Below are positions 8,795 through 16,357 of a stretch of 64,000 nucleotides of DNA, piece by piece. The stretch comes from Arthrobacter sp. MSA 4-2. GTDB taxonomy: Bacteria; Actinomycetota; Actinomycetes; Actinomycetales; Micrococcaceae. The stretch is taken from positions 124,001 to 188,000 of the forward strand of contig NZ_JAEKGC010000007.1 of assembly GCF_016405885.1 (NCBI RefSeq). Direction: 5' to 3'. Every line of letters begins with the position of its first letter. Within the stretch, counting starts at the first letter, position 1. The notes under the pieces were generated by a model. It was given only the letters and a program-made list of their open reading frames with translations, was not told the origin of the DNA and did not search any database. The translations under genes and the position numbers were made by a program.

Positions 8795-9612
8795 GCGGCT
8801 TCACGATAGGTCCGTCGCTGCTGTTCTGTCCGGCGGACAGGCCGGAGCGGTACCGCAAGGCCGCCGAGCGGGCCGACGCCGTCATCCTCGACCTTGAGGA
8901 CGCCGTCGCGCCGGAGAACAAGGAGGCGGCGCGGGAGGCGCTCGTCGACAGCGCGCTGGATCCGGAGCGCACCATCGTGCGGATCAATCCGGTACCGACA
9001 GGCGACTTCCTGCGCGATTGCGCGGCGCTGCGCCGTACCTCCTACCGCACGGTCATGCTGGCGAAGGCCGGATCAGGTGGTGACCTCCGCGATGTCGGAC
9101 TGCACTTGCCGTCCTATGACGTGATCGCCCTGTGCGAGACGGCCGCGGGGATCCTCAAGGCACCGCACATCGCGATCCAGCCCAACGTCACCGCGTTGAT
9201 GTGGGGCGCCGAGGATCTTGTCGCATCGCTCGGGGGTACCTCGAGCCGCGGCAAGGACGGCGCCTACCGCGGAGTGGCCGCCCACGCCCGCTCGCAGGTC
9301 CTCCTCGCTGCAGGGGCCGCGGGCATTCCCGCCATCGACTCCGTGTACCTCGATATCCCCGATCTTGACGGGCTCGCGGCCGAGGCAGAGGATGCCGCGG
9401 CATCGGGGTTCTTCGCGAAGGCCTGCATCCATCCCAGTCAGGCCGAGCCGGTGCGCAGGGCCTATGCGCCGAGTGATGAGGAAGTTGAGCAGGCACGTGA
9501 CCTGCTGCGTGAGGCCGCCGGCCGGGGCGGGGTGTTTCAGTACCAGGGGCGCATGATCGACGGCCCAATCCTGAGGCACGCCGAGCAGGTGCTCTCCCGG
9601 CTGCGCGACTGA
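8791..9612 (+). CDS. CitE-like lyase of the HpcH/HpaI family, probable (R)-HMG-CoA lyase
   Basis: 273 residues, single TIM barrel. LFCPADRPERYRKAAERAD gives the conserved substrate-binding Arg. AVILDLEDAV supplies a metal-ligand acidic pair, ALCETAAGI the conserved Glu, and MWGAEDLVASLGG the second metal-binding Glu/Asp. This is the CitE-like group, not true citrate lyase beta, since no citrate lyase alpha or gamma gene is present. The M. tuberculosis equivalent Rv2498c is known to cleave (R)-HMG-CoA and (S)-citramalyl-CoA. The same position here, and no other HMG-CoA lyase in the operon, support that role. It is the last gene of the operon, with GTG start overlapping the MaoC stop. Confidence 0.8.
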   Translation: MSGFTIGPSLLFCPADRPERYRKAAERADAVILDLEDAVAPENKEAAREALVDSALDPERTIVRINPVPTGDFLRDCAALRRTSYRTVMLAKAGSGGDLRDVGLHLPSYDVIALCETAAGILKAPHIAIQPNVTALMWGAEDLVASLGGTSSRGKDGAYRGVAAHARSQVLLAAGAAGIPAIDSVYLDIPDLDGLAAEAEDAAASGFFAKACIHPSQAEPVRRAYAPSDEEVEQARDLLREAAGRGGVFQYQGRMIDGPILRHAEQVLSRLRD

Positions 9613-9748
9613 CGTCACGGCCTGAAGCGTCACTGCAGGCGGAGCATATGGAGATGGGCGCTATTCGGGGACCACACCGTCTATGCGATGCGCAGTCTGT
9701 TCATGAGATGCGCGGTTGCTCGTCCAGGGCGTGTCCTCCCGAGTCCAT

Positions 9749-9773
9749 CCGCTCCTTCCGGCCGGGGGAGCGG
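9749..9773. terminator. Hairpin between convergent leucine operon and HNH gene
   Basis: CCGCTCC (9749-9755) pairs with GGAGCGG (9767-9773) around an 11-nt GC-rich loop. It lies just beyond the 3' end of the minus-strand HNH gene, in the 167-bp convergent gap. There is no T run, so termination is only a suggestion. The rest of the gap (9613-9748) holds nothing recognisable. Confidence 0.35.
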
Positions 9774-9779
9774 CCCGCG

Positions 9780-11102
9780 TCAGAACGGAGGTGGCTCGGC
9801 CAGTTGTCCCGGAGGCGCCGTCGTGTAGTGGCGGCCGGCGGGTGACTTCCACTTCAGGGTGCCGGCGTCGTTCTCGAGGAGGTTCCAGCCGGTCGCCGAC
9901 TTGTACATGTGATGCTTGCGGCAGAGATGGGCGAGGTTTCCGTGGTCCGTCCGCCCGCCCCGTGACCATGGAATGCTGTGGTCGATGTCGGAGTGCGCCG
10001 CCGACCGGCCGCACCCGGGGAACCGGCAGGTCGCGTCGCGGTACCGGAGCCACCTCCGCAGCGTCGTGGATGGCAGTCGAGCCTTCCGGCCCATGGCCAG
10101 CACGTTCCGGCCCTCGCAGGTCAGCAGGGGGAGGAAGCTGCCGGACAGTGCCGCGAGTTCCCGCGCTGTGTCCGGACTGATGGGCCCGTATCCCTCGAGC
10201 TCGGCGGGGTGGTCGGCGACACCCAGGAGGGTCTGGACATCCATGGTGACCAGAACGTCGGCCGGGGCGGATGGGTCGCTTCCACCCGCCGGGAGGGCGG
10301 ACTTGACCAGCAGATCGGCAAGGACATCGGCCCGCAGCTGGGTGAGAGTCCTCGGCTCATCCGGGCCCTGCACCGCCCGGGCCAGGGTGGTCAGGCGGTT
10401 GTAGGCGGCCGCCGCCGTGTCCGCGGGAAGGTAGGCGGAGAACCAGCACATTCCATCGAGGTCGGGGGCGAGGGACACCCTCCGGTCGGCTGCTGCTTTC
10501 CTTGTTCGCTGCTGGATCGTCTCGGGGTGGTGTTTCTCCCGCTCGCGCCGGCTGCTGCGGGCCAGCTCGGCCGTCGTCTGGGCCGGAGCACCGGCAAGCA
10601 GGTGCTCCTCGAAGCCGGCCCGGGCATCGGGTGGCAGCAGGAGTGCTTCGTCGACGATCATCTCCGCCTGGCGGTAGTTGACCTGGCCGTTGCGCAGGGC
10701 CAGGAGGGTTGCCGGGAAGTCCTCGCACAGCAGGCGGGCGGTCCGCAGCTTCCCGAGTGCCGTGCGCTCCGGAATGCGCAGCGCACACGCGGCCTCCGTG
10801 GCGGCGAGGCTTGTTGCGAGGTCTTCGTCGAGCCGGCGGAGCGCTGCCCGGGTGCTCCCGTTGGTCCCGGCAGGCTGCGGGAGGGAATTGCCGCCTGCGG
10901 CGTCGAGGAAGTTCTGTTCAAGCAGGTGCAGGATCCGTGCCTGGCCCGCCTGTGCCCAGTTGATCAGAGACTCGACTTTCCCGAGGGCGGCCACGAGGCC
11001 GGGTCTATCGAGCAGTTCGGGGGAAAACAGCTGGATTGCACCGCTGAGCCCCGCCGGGACGGGAATTTCCCGGGTGGTGGATGGCTGCGTCGGTGCTTCC
11101 AT
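9780..11102 (-). CDS. HNH endonuclease, DUF222 (13E12 repeat) family
   Basis: 440 residues. The first two thirds match the helical DUF222/13E12 domain common in high-GC actinobacteria (QAGQARILHLLEQ, ETIQQRTRKAAADRRVSLAPD, DMDGMCWF-like segments). The C-terminus has a zinc-type HNH motif near residues 375-415: CRFPGCGRSAAHSDIDHSIPW followed by HLCRKHH, with two cysteines and the D-H metal-binding pair intact. The family often occurs in several copies per genome and is suspected to be linked to mobile DNA, but its function is not established. It stands alone between two operons, and no terminal repeats were seen around it. Confidence 0.85.
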   Translation of the reverse strand: MEAPTQPSTTREIPVPAGLSGAIQLFSPELLDRPGLVAALGKVESLINWAQAGQARILHLLEQNFLDAAGGNSLPQPAGTNGSTRAALRRLDEDLATSLAATEAACALRIPERTALGKLRTARLLCEDFPATLLALRNGQVNYRQAEMIVDEALLLPPDARAGFEEHLLAGAPAQTTAELARSSRREREKHHPETIQQRTRKAAADRRVSLAPDLDGMCWFSAYLPADTAAAAYNRLTTLARAVQGPDEPRTLTQLRADVLADLLVKSALPAGGSDPSAPADVLVTMDVQTLLGVADHPAELEGYGPISPDTARELAALSGSFLPLLTCEGRNVLAMGRKARLPSTTLRRWLRYRDATCRFPGCGRSAAHSDIDHSIPWSRGGRTDHGNLAHLCRKHHMYKSATGWNLLENDAGTLKWKSPAGRHYTTAPPGQLAEPPPF

Positions 11103-11239
11103 AACCCCACTCTGTCACCCGCCACTGACATTTTGGCGGGTCGATTGGCGTGGCAACGGCCTGACGTCTGTCCTCGGGCGCACCCGACCAGCGCCGCCGA
11201 CAGGTTCACATATCGAGCACGGGGAATGTGCCCGGGGCC

Positions 11240-11250
11240 ACAACCGTTGT
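11240..11250. promoter_or_regulatory. Short palindrome just before the dehydrogenase start
   Basis: ACAAC-C-GTTGT is a perfect dyad ending 6 nt before the ATG at 11257. It may bind a regulator, but it is short enough to arise by chance in this genome. Confidence 0.3.
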
Positions 11251-11256
11251 CCCCAT

Positions 11257-11925
11257 ATGAGAACAGTGATTGCAGGAGCCCACGGAAAAATTGCCCGCGA
11301 ACTGACCCGCCGGCTGGTGGCACAGGGCCACTACGTCACCGGACTGATCCGCAACCCCGACCACGCGCCAGACCTCGAGCAGGACGGGGCCGACCCGGTG
11401 GTTCTCGACCTCGAGTCGGCCACCGCCCAGGAAGTGGCCGATGTCCTCACCGGGGCCGACGCCGTCGTCTTCGCCGCCGGAGCAGGGCCGGGCAGCGGCA
11501 TAGATCGCAAGGACACCGTAGACCGCGCAGCCTCGGTGCTGCTCGCCGACGCCGCGGAACTCGCCGGAGTGGGGCGCTTCCTGCAGATCTCCTCGATGGG
11601 CGCCGACTCCGTCGACGGCGGCGTCCGGCCCGACGGCATGGATGACGTCTTCTACGCCTACCTGCTGGCCAAACTTGCCGCCGAACAGGATTTGCAGGCC
11701 CGAAAGCAGCTGAGTTGGACGATCATTCGGCCAGGAGGGCTCACTGACGAACCGGGGACCGGCCGGGTGAAGCTCGCCGCCAAGACCGGCTTCGGCTCCA
11801 TCCCCCGCGCCGACGTCGCCTCCGTCCTCGCCGCGCTCCTGGTCGGCAACACCGGCCGCTCGGTGGTCCTCGAACTCACCTCGGGGGAGCAGACCGTGCG
11901 CGACGCCGTCAGCGCGCTCGCCTAG
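11257..11925 (+). CDS. NAD(P)-binding atypical short-chain dehydrogenase (NmrA/YwnB-like)
   Basis: 222 residues. The N-terminus [18 protein letters not shown] is the glycine-rich dinucleotide-binding loop of NAD(P)H-binding Rossmann proteins (G-x-x-G-x-x-A form). [16 protein letters not shown] and [11 protein letters not shown] are the following conserved strands. Catalysis motif YxxxK appears as [11 protein letters not shown], and [14 protein letters not shown] follows it. Relatives act as NADPH sensors or as oxidoreductases of unknown substrate. No Shine-Dalgarno is obvious. An 11-bp palindrome, ACAACCGTTGT, lies at 11240-11250 just before the start and could be an operator. Confidence 0.8.
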   Translation: MRTVIAGAHGKIARELTRRLVAQGHYVTGLIRNPDHAPDLEQDGADPVVLDLESATAQEVADVLTGADAVVFAAGAGPGSGIDRKDTVDRAASVLLADAAELAGVGRFLQISSMGADSVDGGVRPDGMDDVFYAYLLAKLAAEQDLQARKQLSWTIIRPGGLTDEPGTGRVKLAAKTGFGSIPRADVASVLAALLVGNTGRSVVLELTSGEQTVRDAVSALA

Positions 11926-11968
11926 CGCCGGCCGCCCGGTTTGTTTCTGCCGACGGCGCGCCGTGCGG

Positions 11969-11974
11969 GATACT
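11969..11974 (+). promoter_or_regulatory. -10 box of dxr (leaderless)
   Basis: GATACT ends 6 nt before the dxr ATG at 11981. No Shine-Dalgarno is present, so transcription probably starts at the ATG. No good -35 was found. Confidence 0.5.
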
Positions 11975-11980
11975 TGGGCC

Positions 11981-13234
11981 ATGGACTTCACCAAGCTTCC
12001 GCGCGGCCACCGCCGGGTCGTCATCCTGGGATCCACCGGTTCCATCGGCACCCAGGCGCTTGAGGTGATCGCCCAAGCCCCGGACCGGTTCAGCGTCGCC
12101 GCGCTCGCCGCCGGGGGCCGGAACCCGGCCATGCTGGCACAGCAGGCCGTGGCAACCCGCGCCCCGGCGGTCGGGGCCGCCCTGTGTACGGAAAGCGAAC
12201 TCGAACAGGCCGTCGGCAAGGCCGCGGACGCCGCGGGAGTGCGCGGCTACACCCCGGAGATCGTTGCCGGACCCGACGCGGCCCAGCGCCTGGGCGCCTG
12301 GCCCGAGGCCGACGTCGTCCTGAACGGCATCACGGGTTCGATCGGCCTCGCGCCCACCCTCGCCGCCCTGCGGGCAGGGCACCTGCTGGCCCTGGCGAAC
12401 AAGGAGTCCCTGATCGTCGGGGGGCAGCTCGTGAAGGACGCCGCGGCACCCGGGCAGCTGGTGCCGGTCGACTCCGAGCATTCGGCCCTCGCCCAGGCCC
12501 TCCGGTCGGGCCTCCCGGACGAGGTCGACCGGCTGGTGCTCACCGCCTCGGGCGGGCCCTTCCGCGGAATGTCCCGACCCGACCTCACCGCGGTCACCCC
12601 GGCCCAGGCGCTGGCCCACCCCACCTGGACGATGGGCAGGGTGGTCACCACCAACTCCGCCACCATGGTGAACAAGGCCCTCGAGGTCATCGAGGCGCAC
12701 CTGCTCTTCGACATTCCGCTGGACCGGATCGACGTCGTGGTGCACCCCCAGTCAGTCATCCATTCGATGGTCCAGTTCATCGACGGCTCCACCATCGCCC
12801 AGGCCTCGCCGCCGGACATGCGCCTTCCGATCGCGCTCGGCATCGGGTGGCCCTACCGTGTCCCCGGTTCCGCCGCAGCCTGTGACTGGAGCACCGCCGC
12901 AAGCTGGACCTTCGAGCCGCTCGATGAGGAAGCATTTCCCGCCGTGCGCCTCGCGAAGGCGGCGGCCGCGGCGGGCGGTACGTCGATGGCGGTGTTCAAT
13001 GCCGCCAACGAGGAAGCCGTCGAAGCCTTCCACGCGGGCATCATCGGCTTCACCGACATCGTCGATACGGTCGCCGCGGTGGTGGCCGAGACCAGTGACT
13101 CCGGGCACACCGGGGCGGCGCCCGGCGGCGCCGACGCCGGCGGCATCACCCTTGAGGCGGTGCTCGACGCCGAACGCCGGGCACGGGCCTCCGCCCGCGC
13201 CCGTTGTGGAGTGAAGGAAACCTCCGCCGGATAG
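11981..13234 (+). CDS. dxr: 1-deoxy-D-xylulose 5-phosphate reductoisomerase
   Basis: Second enzyme of the MEP isoprenoid pathway: NADPH- and divalent-metal-dependent rearrangement and reduction of DXP to MEP. 417 residues. NADPH loop [10 protein letters not shown] at about 16-25; NKESLIVGG; metal/substrate motif [17 protein letters not shown]; and the long catalytic stretch [20 protein letters not shown] followed by [13 protein letters not shown]. The last 35 residues form a variable tail ([11 protein letters not shown]) before the terminal helix. Start ATG at 11981 is preferred to a GTG-type upstream start at 11963 because of the -10 box in front of it. Another MEP gene, ispG, lies 3 kb downstream. 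Confidence 0.97.
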   Translation: MDFTKLPRGHRRVVILGSTGSIGTQALEVIAQAPDRFSVAALAAGGRNPAMLAQQAVATRAPAVGAALCTESELEQAVGKAADAAGVRGYTPEIVAGPDAAQRLGAWPEADVVLNGITGSIGLAPTLAALRAGHLLALANKESLIVGGQLVKDAAAPGQLVPVDSEHSALAQALRSGLPDEVDRLVLTASGGPFRGMSRPDLTAVTPAQALAHPTWTMGRVVTTNSATMVNKALEVIEAHLLFDIPLDRIDVVVHPQSVIHSMVQFIDGSTIAQASPPDMRLPIALGIGWPYRVPGSAAACDWSTAASWTFEPLDEEAFPAVRLAKAAAAAGGTSMAVFNAANEEAVEAFHAGIIGFTDIVDTVAAVVAETSDSGHTGAAPGGADAGGITLEAVLDAERRARASARARCGVKETSAG

Positions 13235-13243
13235 GGACACGCC

Positions 13244-13267
13244 TGCCGGACGCACCGGCGTCCGGCA
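13244..13267 (+). terminator. Perfect hairpin between dxr and the site-2 protease gene
   Basis: TGCCGGACGC (13244-13253) and GCGTCCGGCA (13258-13267) form a perfect 10-bp stem with loop ACCG, 10 nt after the dxr stop. No T run follows. It may terminate or attenuate dxr transcripts before rseP. Confidence 0.6.
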
Positions 13268-13302
13268 CAACCCCGACGGAACACGAACTCGAAGGAAACG
13301 CC

Positions 13303-14649
13303 TTGTCTATTCTGCTCTTCATCCTCGGAGTGCTTTTCGTTGTGGTGGGCATCGGTGCGTCCATCGCGCTCCACGAGGTGGGGCACCTGGTGCCGGCCAA
13401 GCTGTTCAAGGTCCGCGTCACCCAGTACATGGTCGGCTTCGGCCCCACCATCTGGTCCCGCCGCAAGGGCGAGACGGAGTACGGGATCAAGGCGATCCCC
13501 GCCGGCGGCTACATCTCGATGATCGGAATGTTTCCCCCGGGGCCGACCGACGACGAAGGCAGGGCCCGCCAGTCCGGCACCGGCGTCTTCCAGCAGCTGA
13601 CCAACGACGCACGCCAGGCCGCCGCCGTGCAGCTGCAGCCCGGCGACGAAAAGCGCGTCTTCTACAAACTCCCGATCCACAAGCGCATCATCATCATGCT
13701 CGGCGGACCCCTGATGAATCTGCTGATCGGCATAGTCCTGTTCGCCGTCCTCATCATGGGCTTCGGGACCGCCCAGGCGACGACGACCGTCGCCGAGGTC
13801 TACAAGTGCGTGGTTCCGGCCGACCGGCAGGCCGAGACCGGTCAGACGGACTGCGCCGACGGCGACCCGGCCGCCCCCGCGTTCGAGGCGGGACTGCAGC
13901 CCGGTGACCGCATCCTCACCTTCGACGGCCGCGACGTCGAAAGCTGGGGCCAGTTCTCGGAGTGGATCCGTGAGGCCGCGGGCCGCAGCGTTCCGATCAG
14001 CTACGTCCGCGACGGGGAGACGCGCAGCTCGTCCATCACCCCGCTGCTCACCGCGCGGCCCGTGGCGGGGCCGGACGGCCAGACCCGCGTCGACGCCGAC
14101 GGCACTCCGATCACCAAAGAGGTCGGCTTCATCGGCATCGGTTCCCAGCAGGAGCTGGTGCCGCAGCCGGCCAGCGAGGTCCTGCCCGCGGTCGGGGATT
14201 CCCTGGCCCGGGTCACCGGCGTCGTGCTGAACCTGCCCCAGCGGGTGGTCGATGTCGGGGAGGCCGCGTTCTCGGACGCACCCCGCGACCCGGAGGGCCC
14301 GATCAGCGTGGTGGGCGTCGGCAGGATCGCCGGCGAGGTCTCCGCCATGGAGGAAATCCCCCTCAAGGCACGGGCAGCGACCCTCGTCGGGCTGGTGGCC
14401 GGAGTCAACCTCGCGCTGTTCGTCTTCAACCTCATCCCCCTTCTCCCGCTCGACGGCGGACACGTCGCCGGCGCCCTGTGGGAGGGGCTGCGGCGCACCG
14501 TGGCCCGGATCTTCCGCCGCCCCGACCCGGGACCGTTCGACATGGCCAAACTGCTGCCCCTGACCTACGCGGTGGCCGTCCTCCTGATGGGCATGGGCAT
14601 CCTGCTCATCTACGCCGACATCGTGAAGCCGGTTGCCCTCTTTGGCTAG
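13303..14649 (+). CDS. rseP: Site-2 (RIP) zinc metalloprotease, RseP/Rip1-like
   Basis: 448-residue integral membrane M50 protease that should cut anti-sigma factors or other membrane proteins within the bilayer. The first membrane helix carries the zinc motif H24-E-V-G-H28. A PDZ domain lies at about residues 190-270 (AFEAGLQPGDRILTFDGRDV), and the third zinc ligand motif is NLIPLLPLDGGHV near residue 380. A TTG start at 13303 is chosen because it gives the family's short hydrophobic N-terminus and has GAAGGAAA just upstream. The dxr-rseP-ispG order is the usual one in actinobacteria. An insertion of about 40 residues between helix 2 and the PDZ domain contains two cysteines (KCVVPADRQ, QTDCADGD). 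Confidence 0.93.
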   Translation: MSILLFILGVLFVVVGIGASIALHEVGHLVPAKLFKVRVTQYMVGFGPTIWSRRKGETEYGIKAIPAGGYISMIGMFPPGPTDDEGRARQSGTGVFQQLTNDARQAAAVQLQPGDEKRVFYKLPIHKRIIIMLGGPLMNLLIGIVLFAVLIMGFGTAQATTTVAEVYKCVVPADRQAETGQTDCADGDPAAPAFEAGLQPGDRILTFDGRDVESWGQFSEWIREAAGRSVPISYVRDGETRSSSITPLLTARPVAGPDGQTRVDADGTPITKEVGFIGIGSQQELVPQPASEVLPAVGDSLARVTGVVLNLPQRVVDVGEAAFSDAPRDPEGPISVVGVGRIAGEVSAMEEIPLKARAATLVGLVAGVNLALFVFNLIPLLPLDGGHVAGALWEGLRRTVARIFRRPDPGPFDMAKLLPLTYAVAVLLMGMGILLIYADIVKPVALFG

Positions 14650-14676
14650 GGTGTAAATTCATTTGAACCCCAATAT

Positions 14677-14707
14677 GGTTGAAAATCGGCTTTCAGCCTT
14701 ATAGGCT
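14677..14707 (+). promoter_or_regulatory. Promoter with embedded palindrome for the SatD-like gene (leaderless)
   Basis: TTGAAA (14679-14684) and TAGGCT (14702-14707) form a -35/-10 pair with a 17-bp spacer, ending 7 nt before the GTG at 14715. GGTTGAAA-N6-TTTCAGCC (14677-14698) is a 22-bp dyad with one mismatched base pair that covers the -35 and most of the spacer. It is a natural site for a repressor, perhaps the HTH protein encoded here. The surrounding 50 bp are unusually AT-rich for this chromosome. Confidence 0.6.
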
Positions 14708-14714
14708 CGGGCCC

Positions 14715-15485
14715 GTGTTCGTACTCACGATCGACCAGGCCGGCAGTCAGCACGACGTCGACCGCGTCCCCGACCTCCTGGAGCTGCTCCGCGGGGTCGA
14801 TGTGGTCACACCCTTCGAGCGCTCGGTCGGCGACGAGGCGCAGGGCATTCCCGCATCGGCCGAGGCTGCCATCGAAGCGGCGCTGCTGTGCCTGCGCCAG
14901 GGCGGCTGGTACGTGGGCCTCGGGATCGGCGGCATCGAGCATCCCCTGCCCGCCAGCCCCCGGGAGGGACGCGGCAGCGCCTTCGTGGCGGCGCGTACCG
15001 CCGTCGAGCGGGCCAAGAAGACCGGCGACCGCGCTCCGCTGGCCGTGGAGGGCCCGCCCGGAGCCGCCGAAGCCGAGGGGGTGCTTGCACTGATCGGGCG
15101 CCACGTCATGCACCGCTCGCGGGCCGAGTGGCGCATCCTCGACCGGCTGCAGCCGGGCAAGTGGGGGAGCCAGACGGCCGCCGCGAGGGAACTGGGCATC
15201 GCACCGCAGTCGGTCAGCAAGGCCGTGGCGCGCTCGGCCTGGACCGAGGAATGGGCGGCCCGTCCCGCGGCAGCGCTCCTGCTGGCATGGGCGGATAAAG
15301 CGTCGGACGCAGAGCCTACAGTCGACGGGAAGGCCGCAGCGGGTGCTGGACGCCCCGGGGACGCGGGACACCGCGACACAGATGCCCCCGGCACCCCCGG
15401 CGGAAACCTGCACGGCTCCGGCGGAACCCCCACTGTGGCCGGGCCGGACTCCGCGGCTGCCGAAGCGGAAGGAGAGGGAAATTGA
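14715..15485 (+). CDS. SatD-like DNA-binding protein
   Basis: 256 residues. The N-terminal half has the SatD arrangement: a short beta strand (VFVLTIDQAGS), a D-x-x-x-D-R-x-x-D element, ERSVGDEAQGIP (SatD proteins have GD-x-x-QG here), GLGIGGIEHPL and SAFVAARTAVERA. Residues about 145-200 form a helix-turn-helix (WGSQTAAARELGIAPQSVSK) like that of SatD and MarR proteins. The last 50 residues are Gly/Ala/Pro-rich and disordered. SatD-type proteins are usually beside a DUF3307 membrane protein, and the next gene here has that protein's C-terminal pattern, overlapping as TGATG. The assignment rests on motif order, not on a search. Function of the family is not established. Confidence 0.6.
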   Translation: MFVLTIDQAGSQHDVDRVPDLLELLRGVDVVTPFERSVGDEAQGIPASAEAAIEAALLCLRQGGWYVGLGIGGIEHPLPASPREGRGSAFVAARTAVERAKKTGDRAPLAVEGPPGAAEAEGVLALIGRHVMHRSRAEWRILDRLQPGKWGSQTAAARELGIAPQSVSKAVARSAWTEEWAARPAAALLLAWADKASDAEPTVDGKAAAGAGRPGDAGHRDTDAPGTPGGNLHGSGGTPTVAGPDSAAAEAEGEGN

Positions 15486-15949
15486 TGGACCTGCTATGGA
15501 TCGTCCTCACCCTCGCCGTCGCGGGAGGCCTAGGCTGGCCGGTCACCACGCTGGTGCTGCGCCTCGCCCGCACCGTCGATGCCCAGGAACGCCTCAATGA
15601 ATCCGGGCCGGAACCGGCGGACCAGCCCCAGCTCGCCTTCCCGGCCCCGCCCCGGCCCAACCCCTGGGAGCAGGGGGCGCAGCCCGCACCGGCGCCGCCG
15701 CCTGAGCTCCCCGCGGGGGTCCTCCGCGGCGGACTCGTCATCGGCGTGCTCGAACGGCTCGCCGTCGCCACCGCCATCCTCACCGGGGAGCCGGTGGCCA
15801 TCGCCTACGTGGTGGCGATCAAGGGCCTGGGCCGGTACGCCGAACTCAAGGAAACCCCGGCGGCCGCCGAACGCTTCATCATCGGCACTCTGACCTCAAT
15901 GCTGTGGGCCGCCGGCGTGGCCTCACTCGCGGCGAACTACCTGCTCTGA
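15485..15949 (+). CDS. DUF3307-like small membrane protein
   Basis: 154 residues. A hydrophobic helix at about 3-24 is followed by a proline/glutamate-rich loop (residues 35-78) and a C-terminal half with two hydrophobic segments. That half reads GLVIGVLERLAVATAILTGE, then AIKGLGRYAELKE, then ERFIIGTLTSMLWAAGV. The sequence of IG-LER, K-(S/G)-x-x-R-(F/Y), and (L/F)IGTL-S elements is that of the C-terminal half of DUF3307 proteins, but the N-terminal half is much shorter than in those. ATG at 15485 has GGAGAGGG upstream and overlaps the SatD-like stop, so the two genes are one unit. Likely partner proteins of unknown role. Confidence 0.6.
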   Translation: MDLLWIVLTLAVAGGLGWPVTTLVLRLARTVDAQERLNESGPEPADQPQLAFPAPPRPNPWEQGAQPAPAPPPELPAGVLRGGLVIGVLERLAVATAILTGEPVAIAYVVAIKGLGRYAELKETPAAAERFIIGTLTSMLWAAGVASLAANYLL

Positions 15950-15954
15950 TCACG

Positions 15955-15960
15955 TAGGGT
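15955..15960 (+). promoter_or_regulatory. -10 box of the YciI-like gene (leaderless)
   Basis: TAGGGT ends 6 nt before the ATG at 15967, and no ribosome site is present, which predicts a leaderless transcript. Confidence 0.45.
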
Positions 15961-15966
15961 GGGTTT

Positions 15967-16257
15967 ATGAGTGTTTTCGCCGTCGAGTACGTCTACAGCC
16001 CCGACCAGTCCGACCTTCGGGCCGAGCACCGACCGGCCCACCGGGAGTGGCTGGCCCGTCTCGTCGAGCAGGGACGGCTCCTGGCCTCCGGGCCGTTCGC
16101 CGACGGGACCGGAGCCCTGCTGGTCTTCACCGCCGACTCCGAGGACGATCTGCACCAGCTGGTGAGCGAGGACCCCTTCACCCGGGCCCAGGCGATCTCC
16201 GCCGTGAAGACCACGGAGTGGAACCCCGTCGTCGGTGCTTTCGCCAAGTACGTGTGA
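15967..16257 (+). CDS. YciI family protein
   Basis: 96 residues, one ferredoxin-like alpha/beta domain of the YCII type. The conserved His-containing element RPAHREWLARLVEQG is followed by LLASGPFADGTGALLVF and the LVSEDPFTRAQAI element with the conserved Asp. YciI proteins are suspected of small enzymatic or dehydrochlorinase-like roles; the function in this organism is unknown. It has its own -10 box and stands between the SatD-like module and ispG. Confidence 0.85.
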   Translation: MSVFAVEYVYSPDQSDLRAEHRPAHREWLARLVEQGRLLASGPFADGTGALLVFTADSEDDLHQLVSEDPFTRAQAISAVKTTEWNPVVGAFAKYV

Positions 16258-16274
16258 GCTTCGTCCTTCAACTA

Positions 16275-16303
16275 GGAGAACCGACTTCTCCGGGGTGGAT
16301 AAT
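16275..16303 (+). promoter_or_regulatory. ispG promoter with palindrome at the -35 position
   Basis: GATAAT at 16298-16303 is a good -10. Seventeen bases upstream is the perfect dyad GGAGAA-N5-TTCTCC (16275-16291), which occupies the -35 position. This suggests regulated, activator- or repressor-controlled transcription of ispG with a leader of about 50 nt. Confidence 0.45.
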
Positions 16304-16357
16304 GGGATCAGGAAAATCGGACTGCCACGCGGCTAATGCCGCCACATGGAGGATGTT

